NCBI GenBank assembly: GCA_963785425.1
Contig: CAWAVG010000001.1
Location: 310,001-374,000 of the forward strand
Length of the DNA: 64,000 bases
From: RYN-133 sp963785425
GTDB lineage: Bacteria > Actinomycetota > Actinomycetes > Mycobacteriales > Jatrophihabitantaceae
Reading direction: 5' to 3'
The first letter of the stretch is position 1. The number at the start of each line of letters is the position of its first letter. The translations under genes were made by a program, and so were the position numbers. Under the pieces are notes generated by a model. That model was not told where the DNA came from and ran no database searches. It was given only the letters and a program-made list of their open reading frames with translations. Positions 46,756 through 55,861 of this stretch are shown one piece after another.

Positions 46756-46908
46756 CCGCGCATGCGCAGCAGTTGTGCGTCGTCGGGCAGTCTAGTTTTC
46801 GCCATCGATTCACCGTGTCCGTCAGCCGATCGGCACGGTTTGCCGACAAGAACTACTCCCAGTGTGACAAACGCGCGGTCACCGGCCGATCGCAGAGGCG
46901 GACTGCGG

Positions 46909-47088
46909 TCAGTACTCGGGGGTCTGCGTCGACCGGTGCAGAGTGCCCTCAGGATCCTCGGTGCGTTCGTCGGAATCCTCGAGGATCGCTTCGGCCTGGG
47001 CGGACGGGTCGTCGCTTCCGGCGGCGATCTCCTCCGGAAGCAGGTTCTGACGGCTGGCGACCCGCTGCTCGTCCGGTTCCTCGGTCAT
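46909..47088 (-). CDS. Small conserved acidic protein
   Basis: A 59-aa frame (MTEEPDEQRVASRQN...) with the core DDPSAQAEAILEDSDERTEDPEG. Such short acidic proteins are widely conserved in actinobacteria with no known function. It starts at ATG 47088, divergent from the acyltransferase gene. Confidence 0.75.
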   Translation of the reverse strand: MTEEPDEQRVASRQNLLPEEIAAGSDDPSAQAEAILEDSDERTEDPEGTLHRSTQTPEY

Positions 47089-47127
47089 GACTTCACCGTA
47101 ACCCGCTTGGTGTGATCGCATGGTGCG

Positions 47128-49197
47128 GTGACGACGGCGGCCAAGCGGCGCGACATCCAAGGGCTGCGTGCCGTCGCTGTCGTGGCGGTAGTGATCAACC
47201 ATCTCACCGGACATCCCGTCGGTGGGTTCGTCGGCGTCGACGTCTTCTTCGTGATCTCCGGCTATCTGATCACCGGCCTGCTGTTGCGGGATCTCGGCGC
47301 CGGGCTCGGCCCGGTCGGGTACCTCGTCGCGTTCTACAAGCGACGAGTGCGACGCATCCTGCCCGCCGCGGTGCTCGTGATCGGGCTGACACTGCTCGCC
47401 GCGCACCAGGTCTTCGGGGCGCAGCGGTTCGCGAACACGCGCGGCGACGCCGGGTGGTCGCTGCTCTTCTGGGCCAACTGGCACCTCATCGACGTGAACA
47501 CGAACTACTTCACCGCGGGTGGCCCGGTGTCGCCGCTGCAGCACTTCTGGTCGCTGGCGGTCGAGGAGCAGTTCTACGTCGTGTGGCCGGTCCTGATCGT
47601 GCTCGCAACATTCGTCGCCGGCAGGCGCCGGCTGACGGTCGGCCTCGCTGCGCTCGCGGTGACCGGGCTCTCGCTGGCGATCGCCGCGGCGCAGAGCGCG
47701 GTCGAGCCGACTACGGCGTACTTCTCGTCGTTCACGCGCGGCTGGGAACTCGGCCTGGGCGCGCTGTTGGCCTGCCTGCCCGCAGTGCGCGCGTCGAGGC
47801 CGGTGGTGAGCCTCGTCTCCTGGGCCGGCGCAGCGCTGGTCGCGCTGTCGTTCTTCGTCGTTCACCAAGATCGGATTCCGCTGCCAGGTGCGCTGGTGCC
47901 GTGCGTCGGCGCAGCGCTGATCATCGCCGCCGGCGACCGCAACTCGCCGTTGCTGTCGAACTGGCTCGCCGTGCGCATCGGCGACATCTCGTACTCGGCG
48001 TATCTCGTGCACTTTCCGGTCATCGTGTTACTCGCCGCGGCGATGTCCGATCACGGCGCGTCCTTCTACACGGCGGCTGTGCTGCTGATCGTCGGCCTGT
48101 CGTGCGCGCTGTACGGTCTCGTCGAGCGTCCGATCCTCGACTCCGACTGGCTGCAGCCGCAGCGCGTACCGCGCGATCGTGCAGCGGCCGCGGACGACCC
48201 TGTCGGCTCGAGGCGGTGGCTCGCTGCGGCCGTGGCGGCCGTCGCCGCGGCGCTGTTCGCGATCGTGCTACAACCCGACGAGAGCGTCGTCCTGCACAAG
48301 CAGTACCTGGCCGCGAACTCCGGATCGCACAGACCCGAATCGACGTTGCCCCTGCGGCTCGCGACCTTACAGAAGCGGATAGCTACGGCGTTACGGGCCA
48401 CCGAGTACCCGACGTTGCATCCCTCGATGAGCGCCGCCACCAGCGGCGACTTCGCGGCACCTGCGGTCATCGCCTGCGGGCAGAGCGCCCTCCCGCCGAT
48501 CGGATCGTGCACGATCGGACCTGCCGACGCCGCCCACACCCTGTATGTCACCGGCGATTCCACGTCGACGGTCTACGCCGAGGCGTTCGCGCCGATCGTC
48601 GAAGCGATGGCCCACTGGCGGATGGTGATCCGTAGCGGATTCGGGTGCCCGTTCTCGTCCGTCGTCTATCGAACCGTCGAGGACGCACAGGGCGGGTGCG
48701 GAAACCACAACGAGACGGTGGTGCGCGAGATCGGCCGTCTACGTCCCGACGTCCTCGTCGTGACGAACGAGTACCGCGAGCAGACACCTGTCGGCGCGAC
48801 GAGCCCGACCCCGGTCGCCGAACAGATCGCCGACGTGTACCGCGAACTCTCACGCGTGCGTGCGGCCGTCGGCGCGACGGTGGTCATTGCACCGCCGCCG
48901 GGAGGTGCCGATCTGCAGGACTGCTACCGGCCGGGCGCCGCGCCCGTGCGCTGTGTCGTTCGCCCGTCCGCCACCTGGACGGCGCTGGCGGCGGCCGATC
49001 GGGCGGCGGCGAGCAGGGCCCACGACACGTTCGTCGATCCACGCCCTTGGTTCTGTTCCCCCGCCGGCTACTGCCCGTCGTTCGTCGGCGCGGTGCCGAC
49101 GATGTACGACGGCATTCACGCCACCCAGGCCTACATGCGAGCGCTGGCGCCCGTGATTCGCGACGCGCTCGAGCGCGCGCACGTACTGCCGGCCTGA
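47128..49197 (+). CDS. Acyltransferase-3 membrane protein with SGNH domain (OafA-like)
   Basis: A 689-aa protein starting at GTG. It opens with RRDIQGLRAVAVVAVVINHL and GGFVGVDVFFVISGYLITGLL, typical of acyltransferase-3 (the R and H of the active site). Ten or so helices follow to about residue 395. The rest is an external SGNH hydrolase-fold domain with YVTGDSTSTVYAEAF (block I Ser) and MYDGIHATQAYM (block V Asp/His). These proteins O-acetylate cell-surface polysaccharides or peptidoglycan; the target is unknown. Confidence 0.93.
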   Translation: MTTAAKRRDIQGLRAVAVVAVVINHLTGHPVGGFVGVDVFFVISGYLITGLLLRDLGAGLGPVGYLVAFYKRRVRRILPAAVLVIGLTLLAAHQVFGAQRFANTRGDAGWSLLFWANWHLIDVNTNYFTAGGPVSPLQHFWSLAVEEQFYVVWPVLIVLATFVAGRRRLTVGLAALAVTGLSLAIAAAQSAVEPTTAYFSSFTRGWELGLGALLACLPAVRASRPVVSLVSWAGAALVALSFFVVHQDRIPLPGALVPCVGAALIIAAGDRNSPLLSNWLAVRIGDISYSAYLVHFPVIVLLAAAMSDHGASFYTAAVLLIVGLSCALYGLVERPILDSDWLQPQRVPRDRAAAADDPVGSRRWLAAAVAAVAAALFAIVLQPDESVVLHKQYLAANSGSHRPESTLPLRLATLQKRIATALRATEYPTLHPSMSAATSGDFAAPAVIACGQSALPPIGSCTIGPADAAHTLYVTGDSTSTVYAEAFAPIVEAMAHWRMVIRSGFGCPFSSVVYRTVEDAQGGCGNHNETVVREIGRLRPDVLVVTNEYREQTPVGATSPTPVAEQIADVYRELSRVRAAVGATVVIAPPPGGADLQDCYRPGAAPVRCVVRPSATWTALAAADRAAASRAHDTFVDPRPWFCSPAGYCPSFVGAVPTMYDGIHATQAYMRALAPVIRDALERAHVLPA

Positions 49198-49201
49198 GCG
49201 G

Positions 49202-50638
49202 TTAGCCCGCGTCCCAGTCGCCGTAGGTCTGCGGGGCAAGCTGCTCCAGCGTTCGGCCGGCCCAATCGCCGTCGGGCCAGCGGCTCCACATCCGTTCGGC
49301 TGCCTGTTGCACCCGACGCGTTGCCGTCTCGACGTCGGCACCAAGCACAGCGCCGTCCTCGACGACCGTCCGTCCGTCGACAACGACGTCGGCGAGGTCG
49401 GACGGTTGCGCGTAGTAGACGAGGTTGCGGATGGGGTCGCGCACCGGCGTCATCGTGAACCCGTCGGCGCGCCAGAACAGCAGGTCGGCCTTGGCGCCCA
49501 CAGCGATGCGACCGAGGTCTGGGCGACCGAGCAAGTCGGCGGCGTTGACGGTTGCGGCGTCGAAAACCTGCCGGGCTGTCGAGACATCCGTACGGCGTGC
49601 GGCGACCTTGCCGGCGATCGCCGTCCAGCGCAACGACTCGATCATCGACTGCGGAGCGGTGTCGGTACCCAGACACATGTTGATCCCGGCCTCGACGTAC
49701 GAGGGGAACGACTCCATCACCAGGCCACGCCGGATGAAGCACCACGCGTTGTACGACACCGACGTACCCGACGCCGCCAGCAGTCCCAGGTCGTCGCCGG
49801 CGAAGTTCACCCACGAGTTCCCGCTGACGAAGATGGCATGGCCCAACACGGTGCGCGGGCCGAGGAAGCCGATGTCGGACAGCCACTCGACGGGTGTGCG
49901 GCCGTGCCGTCGCGTCATCTCTTGGAACTCCCACACTCCCTGGGATGCGTGCAACGAGATCGGGACGCCCAGCTCGTCGGCGGCCGCCCGCGAGTCACGA
50001 AGCAGCGCCTCGCTGCAGGTGTCGACCTGAGCCGGCGCAAGGAAACCCTGCACGCGTCCGTCCGCGCGACCGCGAAGCCCCTCGACGAAGCGTGTCGCAG
50101 ACTCGAAGCCTGCGCGTCCGTCGTCGGCGTCCCAGGCGTAGTCGACCCGGCGACCGTCAGGTGTGAACCATCGCCCCGAGCGGTACATCGGAGCGACGTA
50201 CCCTCGCAGTCCGCTCGCCTCGATCGCCTCGGCGGCGTAGTCGGCGATGCCGCCCATCTGGAGCACGGTGGTTGTGCCGGTGCGCGCAAGCTCGATCAGC
50301 GAGTAGTCGACGCAGGCACGCGCGCCCTCGTCGTCGAGGCCCGCCATCTCGGTCGGCAGGATCTCGATCAGCCCGGTCAACCAGAACTGCCGGTTGCCGA
50401 CGTCCTCCTGTACCGACTTGTCGATCGGCGACTCGTCCAGATGGGCGTGAGTGTTGATGAAGCCCGGCGTGATGATGCGGTCGGGCAGGTCGACCTGACG
50501 ATCCACCTCGTCCGCGTACGTCATCCCGACGAAGACGATCCGGTCGTCGTCGACGACGAGGCACCCGTCGCGGAGGATGCGGTGTTCGCCGTCCTGGAAG
50601 GCCACGATGCAGCCCGCGCGGTACACGGTGGTTGTCAT
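49202..50638 (-). CDS. Amidohydrolase of the chlorohydrolase/cytosine-deaminase type
   Basis: A 478-aa protein starting at ATG 50638. Metal-site motifs are present: FINTHAHLDESP (H-x-H), LHASQGVWEFQ, GHAIFVSG and a late GTDTAP aspartate. This is the TrzA/AtzA/SsnA-like branch that deaminates or dechlorinates purine, pyrimidine or triazine rings. The NCS1 nucleobase transporter 5 kb away may be related but is not in an operon with it. Confidence 0.9.
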   Translation of the reverse strand: MTTTVYRAGCIVAFQDGEHRILRDGCLVVDDDRIVFVGMTYADEVDRQVDLPDRIITPGFINTHAHLDESPIDKSVQEDVGNRQFWLTGLIEILPTEMAGLDDEGARACVDYSLIELARTGTTTVLQMGGIADYAAEAIEASGLRGYVAPMYRSGRWFTPDGRRVDYAWDADDGRAGFESATRFVEGLRGRADGRVQGFLAPAQVDTCSEALLRDSRAAADELGVPISLHASQGVWEFQEMTRRHGRTPVEWLSDIGFLGPRTVLGHAIFVSGNSWVNFAGDDLGLLAASGTSVSYNAWCFIRRGLVMESFPSYVEAGINMCLGTDTAPQSMIESLRWTAIAGKVAARRTDVSTARQVFDAATVNAADLLGRPDLGRIAVGAKADLLFWRADGFTMTPVRDPIRNLVYYAQPSDLADVVVDGRTVVEDGAVLGADVETATRRVQQAAERMWSRWPDGDWAGRTLEQLAPQTYGDWDAG

Positions 50639-50716
50639 GTCGCGATCATCGCGCGCGCCGGACCGCACGCACAGGGCGGGCGGAGGGAGCGTCAGGCGAG
50701 CGGCAATGATGATCCG

Positions 50717-52438
50717 GTGACCTCGACATCCGACTCCACCGACCTACGCACGGAGCATCCCGACTGGTGGCAATCGGCCGTCGTGTACCAGATCTACCCG
50801 CGGTCGTTCGCCGACAGCAACGGTGACGGTGTCGGCGACCTGCCGGGAATCCTCGATCATGTCGACTACCTCGCCGCACTCGGCGTCGACGTGGTCTGGC
50901 TCTCGCCGGTGTACCGCTCGCCGATGGACGACAACGGCTACGACATCAGCGATTACCGCGACATCGATCCGCTGTTCGGGCGCCTCGACGACCTCGACCG
51001 GCTGATCGCGGCTCTGCATGGCCGCGGGATGAAGCTCGTCATGGATCTCGTCGTCAACCACACGTCCGACGAGCATCCCTGGTTCGTCGAGTCGCGAGGC
51101 ATCAATTCGTCCAAGCGCGACTGGTACATCTGGCGGCCGCCGCGCGCAGGTCGGCAGGGCGGCAATCCGGGGGCCGAACCGAACAACTGGTCGTCGGCGT
51201 TCTCGGGGTCGGCCTGGCAGTACGACGAGGCGAGCGGTGAGTACTACCTGCACCTGTTCGGCCGTAAGCAGCCGGACCTGAACTGGGAGAATCCCGAGGT
51301 ACGCCAGGCTGTCTACGCGATGATGCGCTGGTGGATCGACCGCGGTGTCGACGGCTTCCGCATGGATGTCATCAACATGATCTCGAAGGTGCCGGGGCTT
51401 CCGGACGCCGAGCCGAGTCGCCCGTATGCGGGTTCGGATTACTACCTCAACGGGCCCCGCATGGAGGAGTTCCTCAAGGAGATGAACGCCGCGGTCGGTC
51501 TGAGCGATCGGCAGTTGCTGACCGTCGGCGAGATGCCTGGCTCGACCGTCGACGTGGCGCGCCGGGTGACCGACCCGTCGAACCGCGAGCTGAACATGGT
51601 GTTCACCTTCGAACACGTGCAGCTCGACTCCGTGCCGGATGGTTCGAAGTTCGACATCGCGCCGCTCCCGCTGTCGGTGCTCAAACGCAACCTCGAGGCG
51701 TGGCAGATCGGGCTCGGCGACGTCGGCTGGAACTCGCTGTACTGGAACAACCACGATCAGCCGCGTGCGGTGTCGCGGTTCGGCGACGACTCGCCGGAGC
51801 ACCGGGTCAACTCGGCGAAGACGCTGGCGACGGTACTGCACCTGCACAAGGGCACGCCGTACGTGTACCAGGGCGAGGAACTCGGCATGACCAACACCAC
51901 CTTCGGCGACATCACCGACTACCGCGACATCGAGTCGTTGAACCACCACGCCGAGGCGATGAGCCTCGGCCTCGAGGCGGAATTCGTGATGACCGGCCTC
52001 GCCGCGCGCAGCCGTGACAACGCGCGCACCCCGATGCAGTGGAGCGCCGCCGCGAACGCCGGGTTCACCGACGGCCGCCCGTGGCTGCACGTCAACCCGA
52101 ACTACACGGCTATCAATGCCGAAGCCGCGATGGCCGATCCCGGGTCGGTGTGGCACCACTACCGGCAACTGATCCGGCTCCGTCATGACCTGCCCGTAGT
52201 CGTCAACGGCCGTTTCGAACTACTCCTGCCCGGTCACGAACAGCTCTGGGTGTTCACCCGCGAAATGGACGATCAGCTGCTCCTCGTCGTGGCCAACTGT
52301 TCGTCCGGACGGGCGACCGTGCCGACCGACGCGCTGCCCGATGTCGGCGACGGTCAGGTGTTGTTGGCGACTCACGACGGCGGGAATGCAACGTCCCTGC
52401 AACCATGGGAATCGCGCGTATACCTCGTGCGCGACTGA
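50717..52438 (+). CDS. GH13 alpha-glucosidase (oligo-1,6-glucosidase type)
   Basis: A 573-aa protein starting at GTG 50717. The catalytic triad is visible: nucleophile D217 (GFRMDVINM), acid/base E272 (TVGEMPG) and D347 (NNHDQPR). The start WWQSAVVYQIYPRSFADSNGDGVGDL and the MDLVVNHTSDEHPWF block place it with cytoplasmic alpha-glucosidases cleaving short malto- or isomalto-oligosaccharides. No sugar-transport genes are adjacent. Confidence 0.95.
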   Translation: MTSTSDSTDLRTEHPDWWQSAVVYQIYPRSFADSNGDGVGDLPGILDHVDYLAALGVDVVWLSPVYRSPMDDNGYDISDYRDIDPLFGRLDDLDRLIAALHGRGMKLVMDLVVNHTSDEHPWFVESRGINSSKRDWYIWRPPRAGRQGGNPGAEPNNWSSAFSGSAWQYDEASGEYYLHLFGRKQPDLNWENPEVRQAVYAMMRWWIDRGVDGFRMDVINMISKVPGLPDAEPSRPYAGSDYYLNGPRMEEFLKEMNAAVGLSDRQLLTVGEMPGSTVDVARRVTDPSNRELNMVFTFEHVQLDSVPDGSKFDIAPLPLSVLKRNLEAWQIGLGDVGWNSLYWNNHDQPRAVSRFGDDSPEHRVNSAKTLATVLHLHKGTPYVYQGEELGMTNTTFGDITDYRDIESLNHHAEAMSLGLEAEFVMTGLAARSRDNARTPMQWSAAANAGFTDGRPWLHVNPNYTAINAEAAMADPGSVWHHYRQLIRLRHDLPVVVNGRFELLLPGHEQLWVFTREMDDQLLLVVANCSSGRATVPTDALPDVGDGQVLLATHDGGNATSLQPWESRVYLVRD

Positions 52439-52459
52439 CGCGTCGTTGTTCTCACCTCC

Positions 52460-53229
52460 GTGCGGACCAGCGTGTGGATGATCGTGATCGTGCCGGCAAC
52501 CGTCACCGCATGCACGAGCAGCAACACTCTGCAGTCGCCGAGGTCCGCGGCAGGACCGGCCACCGCCTCGACACCCGTCCCCTCGTCGTCGAGCGGTGCG
52601 GCGTCGACGCCTGCCGGGCACCCGTCGACGCCGCCGCGCACCGTGGCACAGCTGTGTCCGGCTCACACCGACGATGCCGTGGCGCAGTGTCTGATCGCCT
52701 CCCTGAATACCTTCTGGTCGGCGCAGTTGCGCCGCGCGGTCCGGGGACACGCGGTGCTCGGTTTCCGCGCCAGGTTCCCGGCCGGCTGCCGCTTCCCGCA
52801 GCGCGATCTGGCGATCCACGCGAGACCGGCCTTGAGTGCCCGAGCAACCACACCTTGTACTTCGGGCCTGTCCTTATGCGCCACCTGCACGCCGACGACC
52901 CGCCGAATGGGTTCCCGGAACGGCTCGCAGCGACGATGGGACACGAGGAAGGGCATGTGGTGCAGGACACTGTGCACCAGCAACAACCGACCACCGTGTC
53001 CCCCGATGCCGGATCGCGCTTCATCGAGCGGCCGGCCGACTGCCTGTCCGGGGTGTGGGCGCACGGCATCGGCCTGGGCGCGCGCGTCTTTCTCGCCGCC
53101 GCGCACGCGTTCCTGACCGACGTCGACGACGCCGAGCACCGACGCGACCACGGTACGGTCGGCCGGCGGCTCGCGGCTGTGCGCCGCGGCCTCAGCGGAA
53201 TCGCGGCGTGCCGCCTGCGAAAGGGATGA
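52460..53229 (+). pseudogene. Frameshifted neutral zinc metallopeptidase lipoprotein
   Basis: The first frame (GTG 52460) has a lipoprotein-type start ending TVTAC and a Ser/Thr/Pro linker, then LCPAHTDDAVAQCLIASLNTFWSAQL, the opening of YpfJ-like zinc peptidases. Near 52780-52840 the frame changes to one reading HTLYFGPVLM, then ATMGHEEGHVVQDTV (HExxH zinc site), ERPADCLSGVWAHG and RRDHGTVGRRLAAVRRGL, ending at 53229. A single indel would join them. Either a pseudogene or a sequence error. Its stop overlaps the MOSC start (ATGA). Confidence 0.75.
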
Positions 53230-53834
53230 CGACGATGGTCGGGCGAGTGGTCGCCGTGAGTTGCGACGAACTGCACCGGTTCAGCAAAGTGCCTACGGAC
53301 ACGATCACTCTCGTCGAAGGCATGGGAGTCGCCGGTGACGCGCATGCGGGCACGCTCGTGCAGCATCGCTCCCGGGTGCGCCGCGATCCGAACCACCCGA
53401 ATCTGCGGCAGGTGCATCTGCTCCAGGCGGAGCTCCTCGACGAGGCGCGCGCCGCGGGCCACGACGTCCCGCCGGGCGGCTTGGGCGAGAACATCCTGAC
53501 CGAGGGTGTCGACCTGCTCGCTCTGCCGACCGACACCCGCTTGCGGATCGGCGCGACGGTGCTCCGCGCGACCGGACTGCGCAACCCGTGCCGACAGATC
53601 AACGACTACTCGCCACGTCTGCTCAACGTCGTCGTCGCACGTGTCGACGGCGTCATGTCGACCTCGGACGTGATGCTCGGGCCGACCGGGGGCGCGAAGT
53701 ACGTCGACGGCGTCGCCATCGTGCGCCGGGCCGGCATCATGTCGGTCGTCGAATGCGGCGGTGAGGTACGTCCGGGCATGGCCATCGAAGTGGTGTTGCC
53801 CGAGGCGCCGCACCATCCGCTCGCGCCCGTGTGA
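53226..53834 (+). CDS. MOSC-domain protein
   Basis: A 202-aa protein starting at ATG 53226, four bases before the previous stop. The MOSC signature GVAGDAHAG, NLRQVHLLQAELLDE, PGGLGENILTEGVDLLALP, a GLRNPCRQIND cysteine and GVMSTSDVMLG are visible. MOSC domains handle sulfur or molybdenum-cofactor transfer; family members include YiiM-like proteins that detoxify N-hydroxylated bases. Confidence 0.92.
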   Translation: MTTMVGRVVAVSCDELHRFSKVPTDTITLVEGMGVAGDAHAGTLVQHRSRVRRDPNHPNLRQVHLLQAELLDEARAAGHDVPPGGLGENILTEGVDLLALPTDTRLRIGATVLRATGLRNPCRQINDYSPRLLNVVVARVDGVMSTSDVMLGPTGGAKYVDGVAIVRRAGIMSVVECGGEVRPGMAIEVVLPEAPHHPLAPV

Positions 53835-54075
53835 GCCGGCCCTCAACGTGTTGTCGGCGGCGTCCGGTAACACGAGGGTGTGGACCGAGCGGTTGTCCGA
53901 CGCCGAGCGGGCTGAGAATCCGCCGCCGATCCCGCTCGATGAGGTCGCCGACCAGCTCGCGCGGTTGATCACGGGCGATTCCCTCTCCGGACGATCGATC
54001 GTCCTCGATCTCGGGGTATCGCGGCAGCTGCTCGACCGACCGGCGCTGCCGACCGCCCCTGCGGACCATTCGCGT
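53835..54075 (+). pseudogene. Remnant of a short-chain dehydrogenase C-terminus
   Basis: A plus frame reads RLSDAERAENPPPIPLDEVA, then DQLARLITGDSLSGRSIVL, the usual end of an SDR protein where the domain closes with S-G-x-x-x-x-L. No Rossmann start or YxxxK motif precedes it, so only a fragment of about 60 residues remains. Confidence 0.5.
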
Positions 54076-54084
54076 CGAGTTCGA

Positions 54085-54365
54085 AAGGCGGTTCGGGTTT
54101 GCTGTCGAACGTGCTCAATCCGAAAGTCGGCGTCTTCTTCGTGACGTTCCTGCCGGCCTTCGTGCCTTCGGGCGCGGCCGTCGTCCCGGCGCTGTTGCTG
54201 TTCGGCGCAGTCTTCATCGCACTGAACCTCGCCTACCAGCTGCCGCTCGTGCTGCTGGCCGACCGCGTGACACGCCTCGTCACACGTGCCCGGATGCGCC
54301 GGGCGATGGACCTCGTGACGGGCACCGTGTTGGTCGGGTTCGGCATCCGGCTCGTGACGGAGTAG
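54085..54365 (+). pseudogene. LysE-family exporter, C-terminal remnant
   Basis: The frame reads GLLSNVLNPKVGVFFVTFLPAFV, then three helices ending VLVGFGIRLVTE, which is the second half of LysE/RhtB amino-acid exporters (intact length about 205). The N-terminal three helices are missing: the sequence upstream is SDR remnant. A deletion fused the two relics. Confidence 0.65.
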
Positions 54366-54466
54366 CCACGTCCCGCGCTGCGGCGACTGAGGTCCCCGGT
54401 GCCCGTCATACGGTGCTAGATTCCGCGCTGATCGGACGGATCAAGGCAGCACCGCGCGAGGGAGCG

Positions 54467-55495
54467 ATGATGAGGCTGCACAAGACGTTGCTCTCGGCGA
54501 CCGGCCTGCTTCTGCTCGCCGTCACCACGGTCCAGCCCGCTGGAGCTGCCGCCCGTGCGACGAGCCTGCCTGCGCGCACGCCCTGCCACAGTTCGGCCGG
54601 CCCGTGTTGGCGGCCGGCGGTCAAGGCGCGGTGGCAGTACCAGCTGCAGGGTTCGCCCGGCACCGGCGGCCGGTGCCGCAACGCGTCGACGGGTTTCGTC
54701 AACATCGGCGTGACCGGTACGTCGTTCGCCACCGGTCGCACGGTCGCGCCGACCGTCTTCGACATCGACATCTTCCAGGACGGCAAGTGTTACTCGCCGC
54801 AGGACTATTCCGTCCTCAATTACGCAGCCGTGCGCGCGTTGCATGTGCGCGGAGCCAAGGTGATCGGCTATGTCGATGCCGGGACGGCGGAAACCTGGCG
54901 GCCCGACTATCCCGAGCTGCAGGCCTTCGACCAGAGCTGCGACGGATGCCTGTTCGGGAACCCGCTCGGCAACTTCCCCGACGAGTACTGGCTCAACATC
55001 AGCTCGAACGTGACGGGGACGAACCCGAACACCGGACGAACCGAGTCGGCGCGGCAGTTCCTCCTCGATGAGATGCTCGCCCGGCTGAAGGAGGCGAAGC
55101 TGATCGGCGTGGACGCGATCGAGTTCGACGACGTCGATGCGTACCAGAACCACACGGGGCTGCCGATCAGCGCCGCCACCCAGTTGCAGTACAACACCCG
55201 GCTCGCCAATCTCGCGCACCGCATGGGGCTCTCGGTCGGGCTGAAGAACGACCTGGATCAGGCAGCCGCATTGCGGCCGTACTTCGACTTCGCCGTCAAC
55301 GAGGAGTGCTGGCAGTTCAACGGGTGCGCAGCGCTGAAGCCGTGGCCGACCCGGTACGGAAAGGCAGTCTTCAACGTCGAGTACGAAGCGTCGCCCGCAT
55401 CGTTCTGCTCGAAGGCGAACTCGTCGGCGTGGAACTTCAACTCGATCCGCAAGACCGACGACCTGTTCGATCGCCCGTACCGTCCGTGCCGCTGA
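54467..55495 (+). CDS. GH114 endo-alpha-1,4-polygalactosaminidase-like protein, secreted
   Basis: A 342-aa protein with signal peptide (TLLSATGLLLLAVTTVQPAGA). The TIM-barrel family signature is clear: FDIDIFQ, AKVIGYVDAGTAETWRPDYP, EYWLNISS, AIEFDDVDAYQNHTG, VGLKNDLDQAAAL and AVNEECWQF. Family members hydrolyse galactosamine polysaccharides such as fungal or bacterial exopolymers. ATG 54467 follows GAGGGAGC. It stands alone between the LysE relic and the zinc-finger gene. Confidence 0.9.
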   Translation: MMRLHKTLLSATGLLLLAVTTVQPAGAAARATSLPARTPCHSSAGPCWRPAVKARWQYQLQGSPGTGGRCRNASTGFVNIGVTGTSFATGRTVAPTVFDIDIFQDGKCYSPQDYSVLNYAAVRALHVRGAKVIGYVDAGTAETWRPDYPELQAFDQSCDGCLFGNPLGNFPDEYWLNISSNVTGTNPNTGRTESARQFLLDEMLARLKEAKLIGVDAIEFDDVDAYQNHTGLPISAATQLQYNTRLANLAHRMGLSVGLKNDLDQAAALRPYFDFAVNEECWQFNGCAALKPWPTRYGKAVFNVEYEASPASFCSKANSSAWNFNSIRKTDDLFDRPYRPCR

Positions 55496-55522
55496 CCCGT
55501 ACCGCTCGCGCCGCCGGCGACG

Positions 55523-55843
55523 CTAGCTGTGTTGGACGCACCGGACGGCCCACGGGCGAACCTCGAGCCGCCCTGCCGGGATGACCTCAGCGCACACCTC
55601 GCAGATGCCGTACGTGCCGTTGGCGAGATGGCGGCGGGCTCGGCGCACCTCGTCCAGCATGGCCAGCAAACTCTCCTGGGCCGACACCGCGGTGAGCCGG
55701 TCGACCGCCATCGAGGTGCCCTCGCCGACGCGTTTTCCGAACGAGATTCCGCCGACATCACCGGCCGGCTTGGTCAGCTCGGCGAGCTCACCCTGCAGGC
55801 TCGCCTCGCGTTCGGCCAGCACACGCTCGACGTCAGGATCCAT
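55523..55843 (-). CDS. TraR/DksA-type zinc-finger protein
   Basis: A 106-aa protein with a helical N-terminus (RVLAEREASLQGELAEL) and a C-terminal finger: GICEVC, 17 residues, then CVQH. The fourth ligand is His in place of the usual Cys. DksA/TraR proteins bind RNA polymerase through the secondary channel; short actinobacterial members are poorly studied. Confidence 0.88.
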   Translation of the reverse strand: MDPDVERVLAEREASLQGELAELTKPAGDVGGISFGKRVGEGTSMAVDRLTAVSAQESLLAMLDEVRRARRHLANGTYGICEVCAEVIPAGRLEVRPWAVRCVQHS

Positions 55844-55861
55844 CCCGCCACAGTAGGACGT

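Noticed and set aside
49307..50716. N-terminal extension of the GH13 frame back to 49307
   Set aside because: GTG 50717 gives the normal family start; the extension is antisense to the amidohydrolase.
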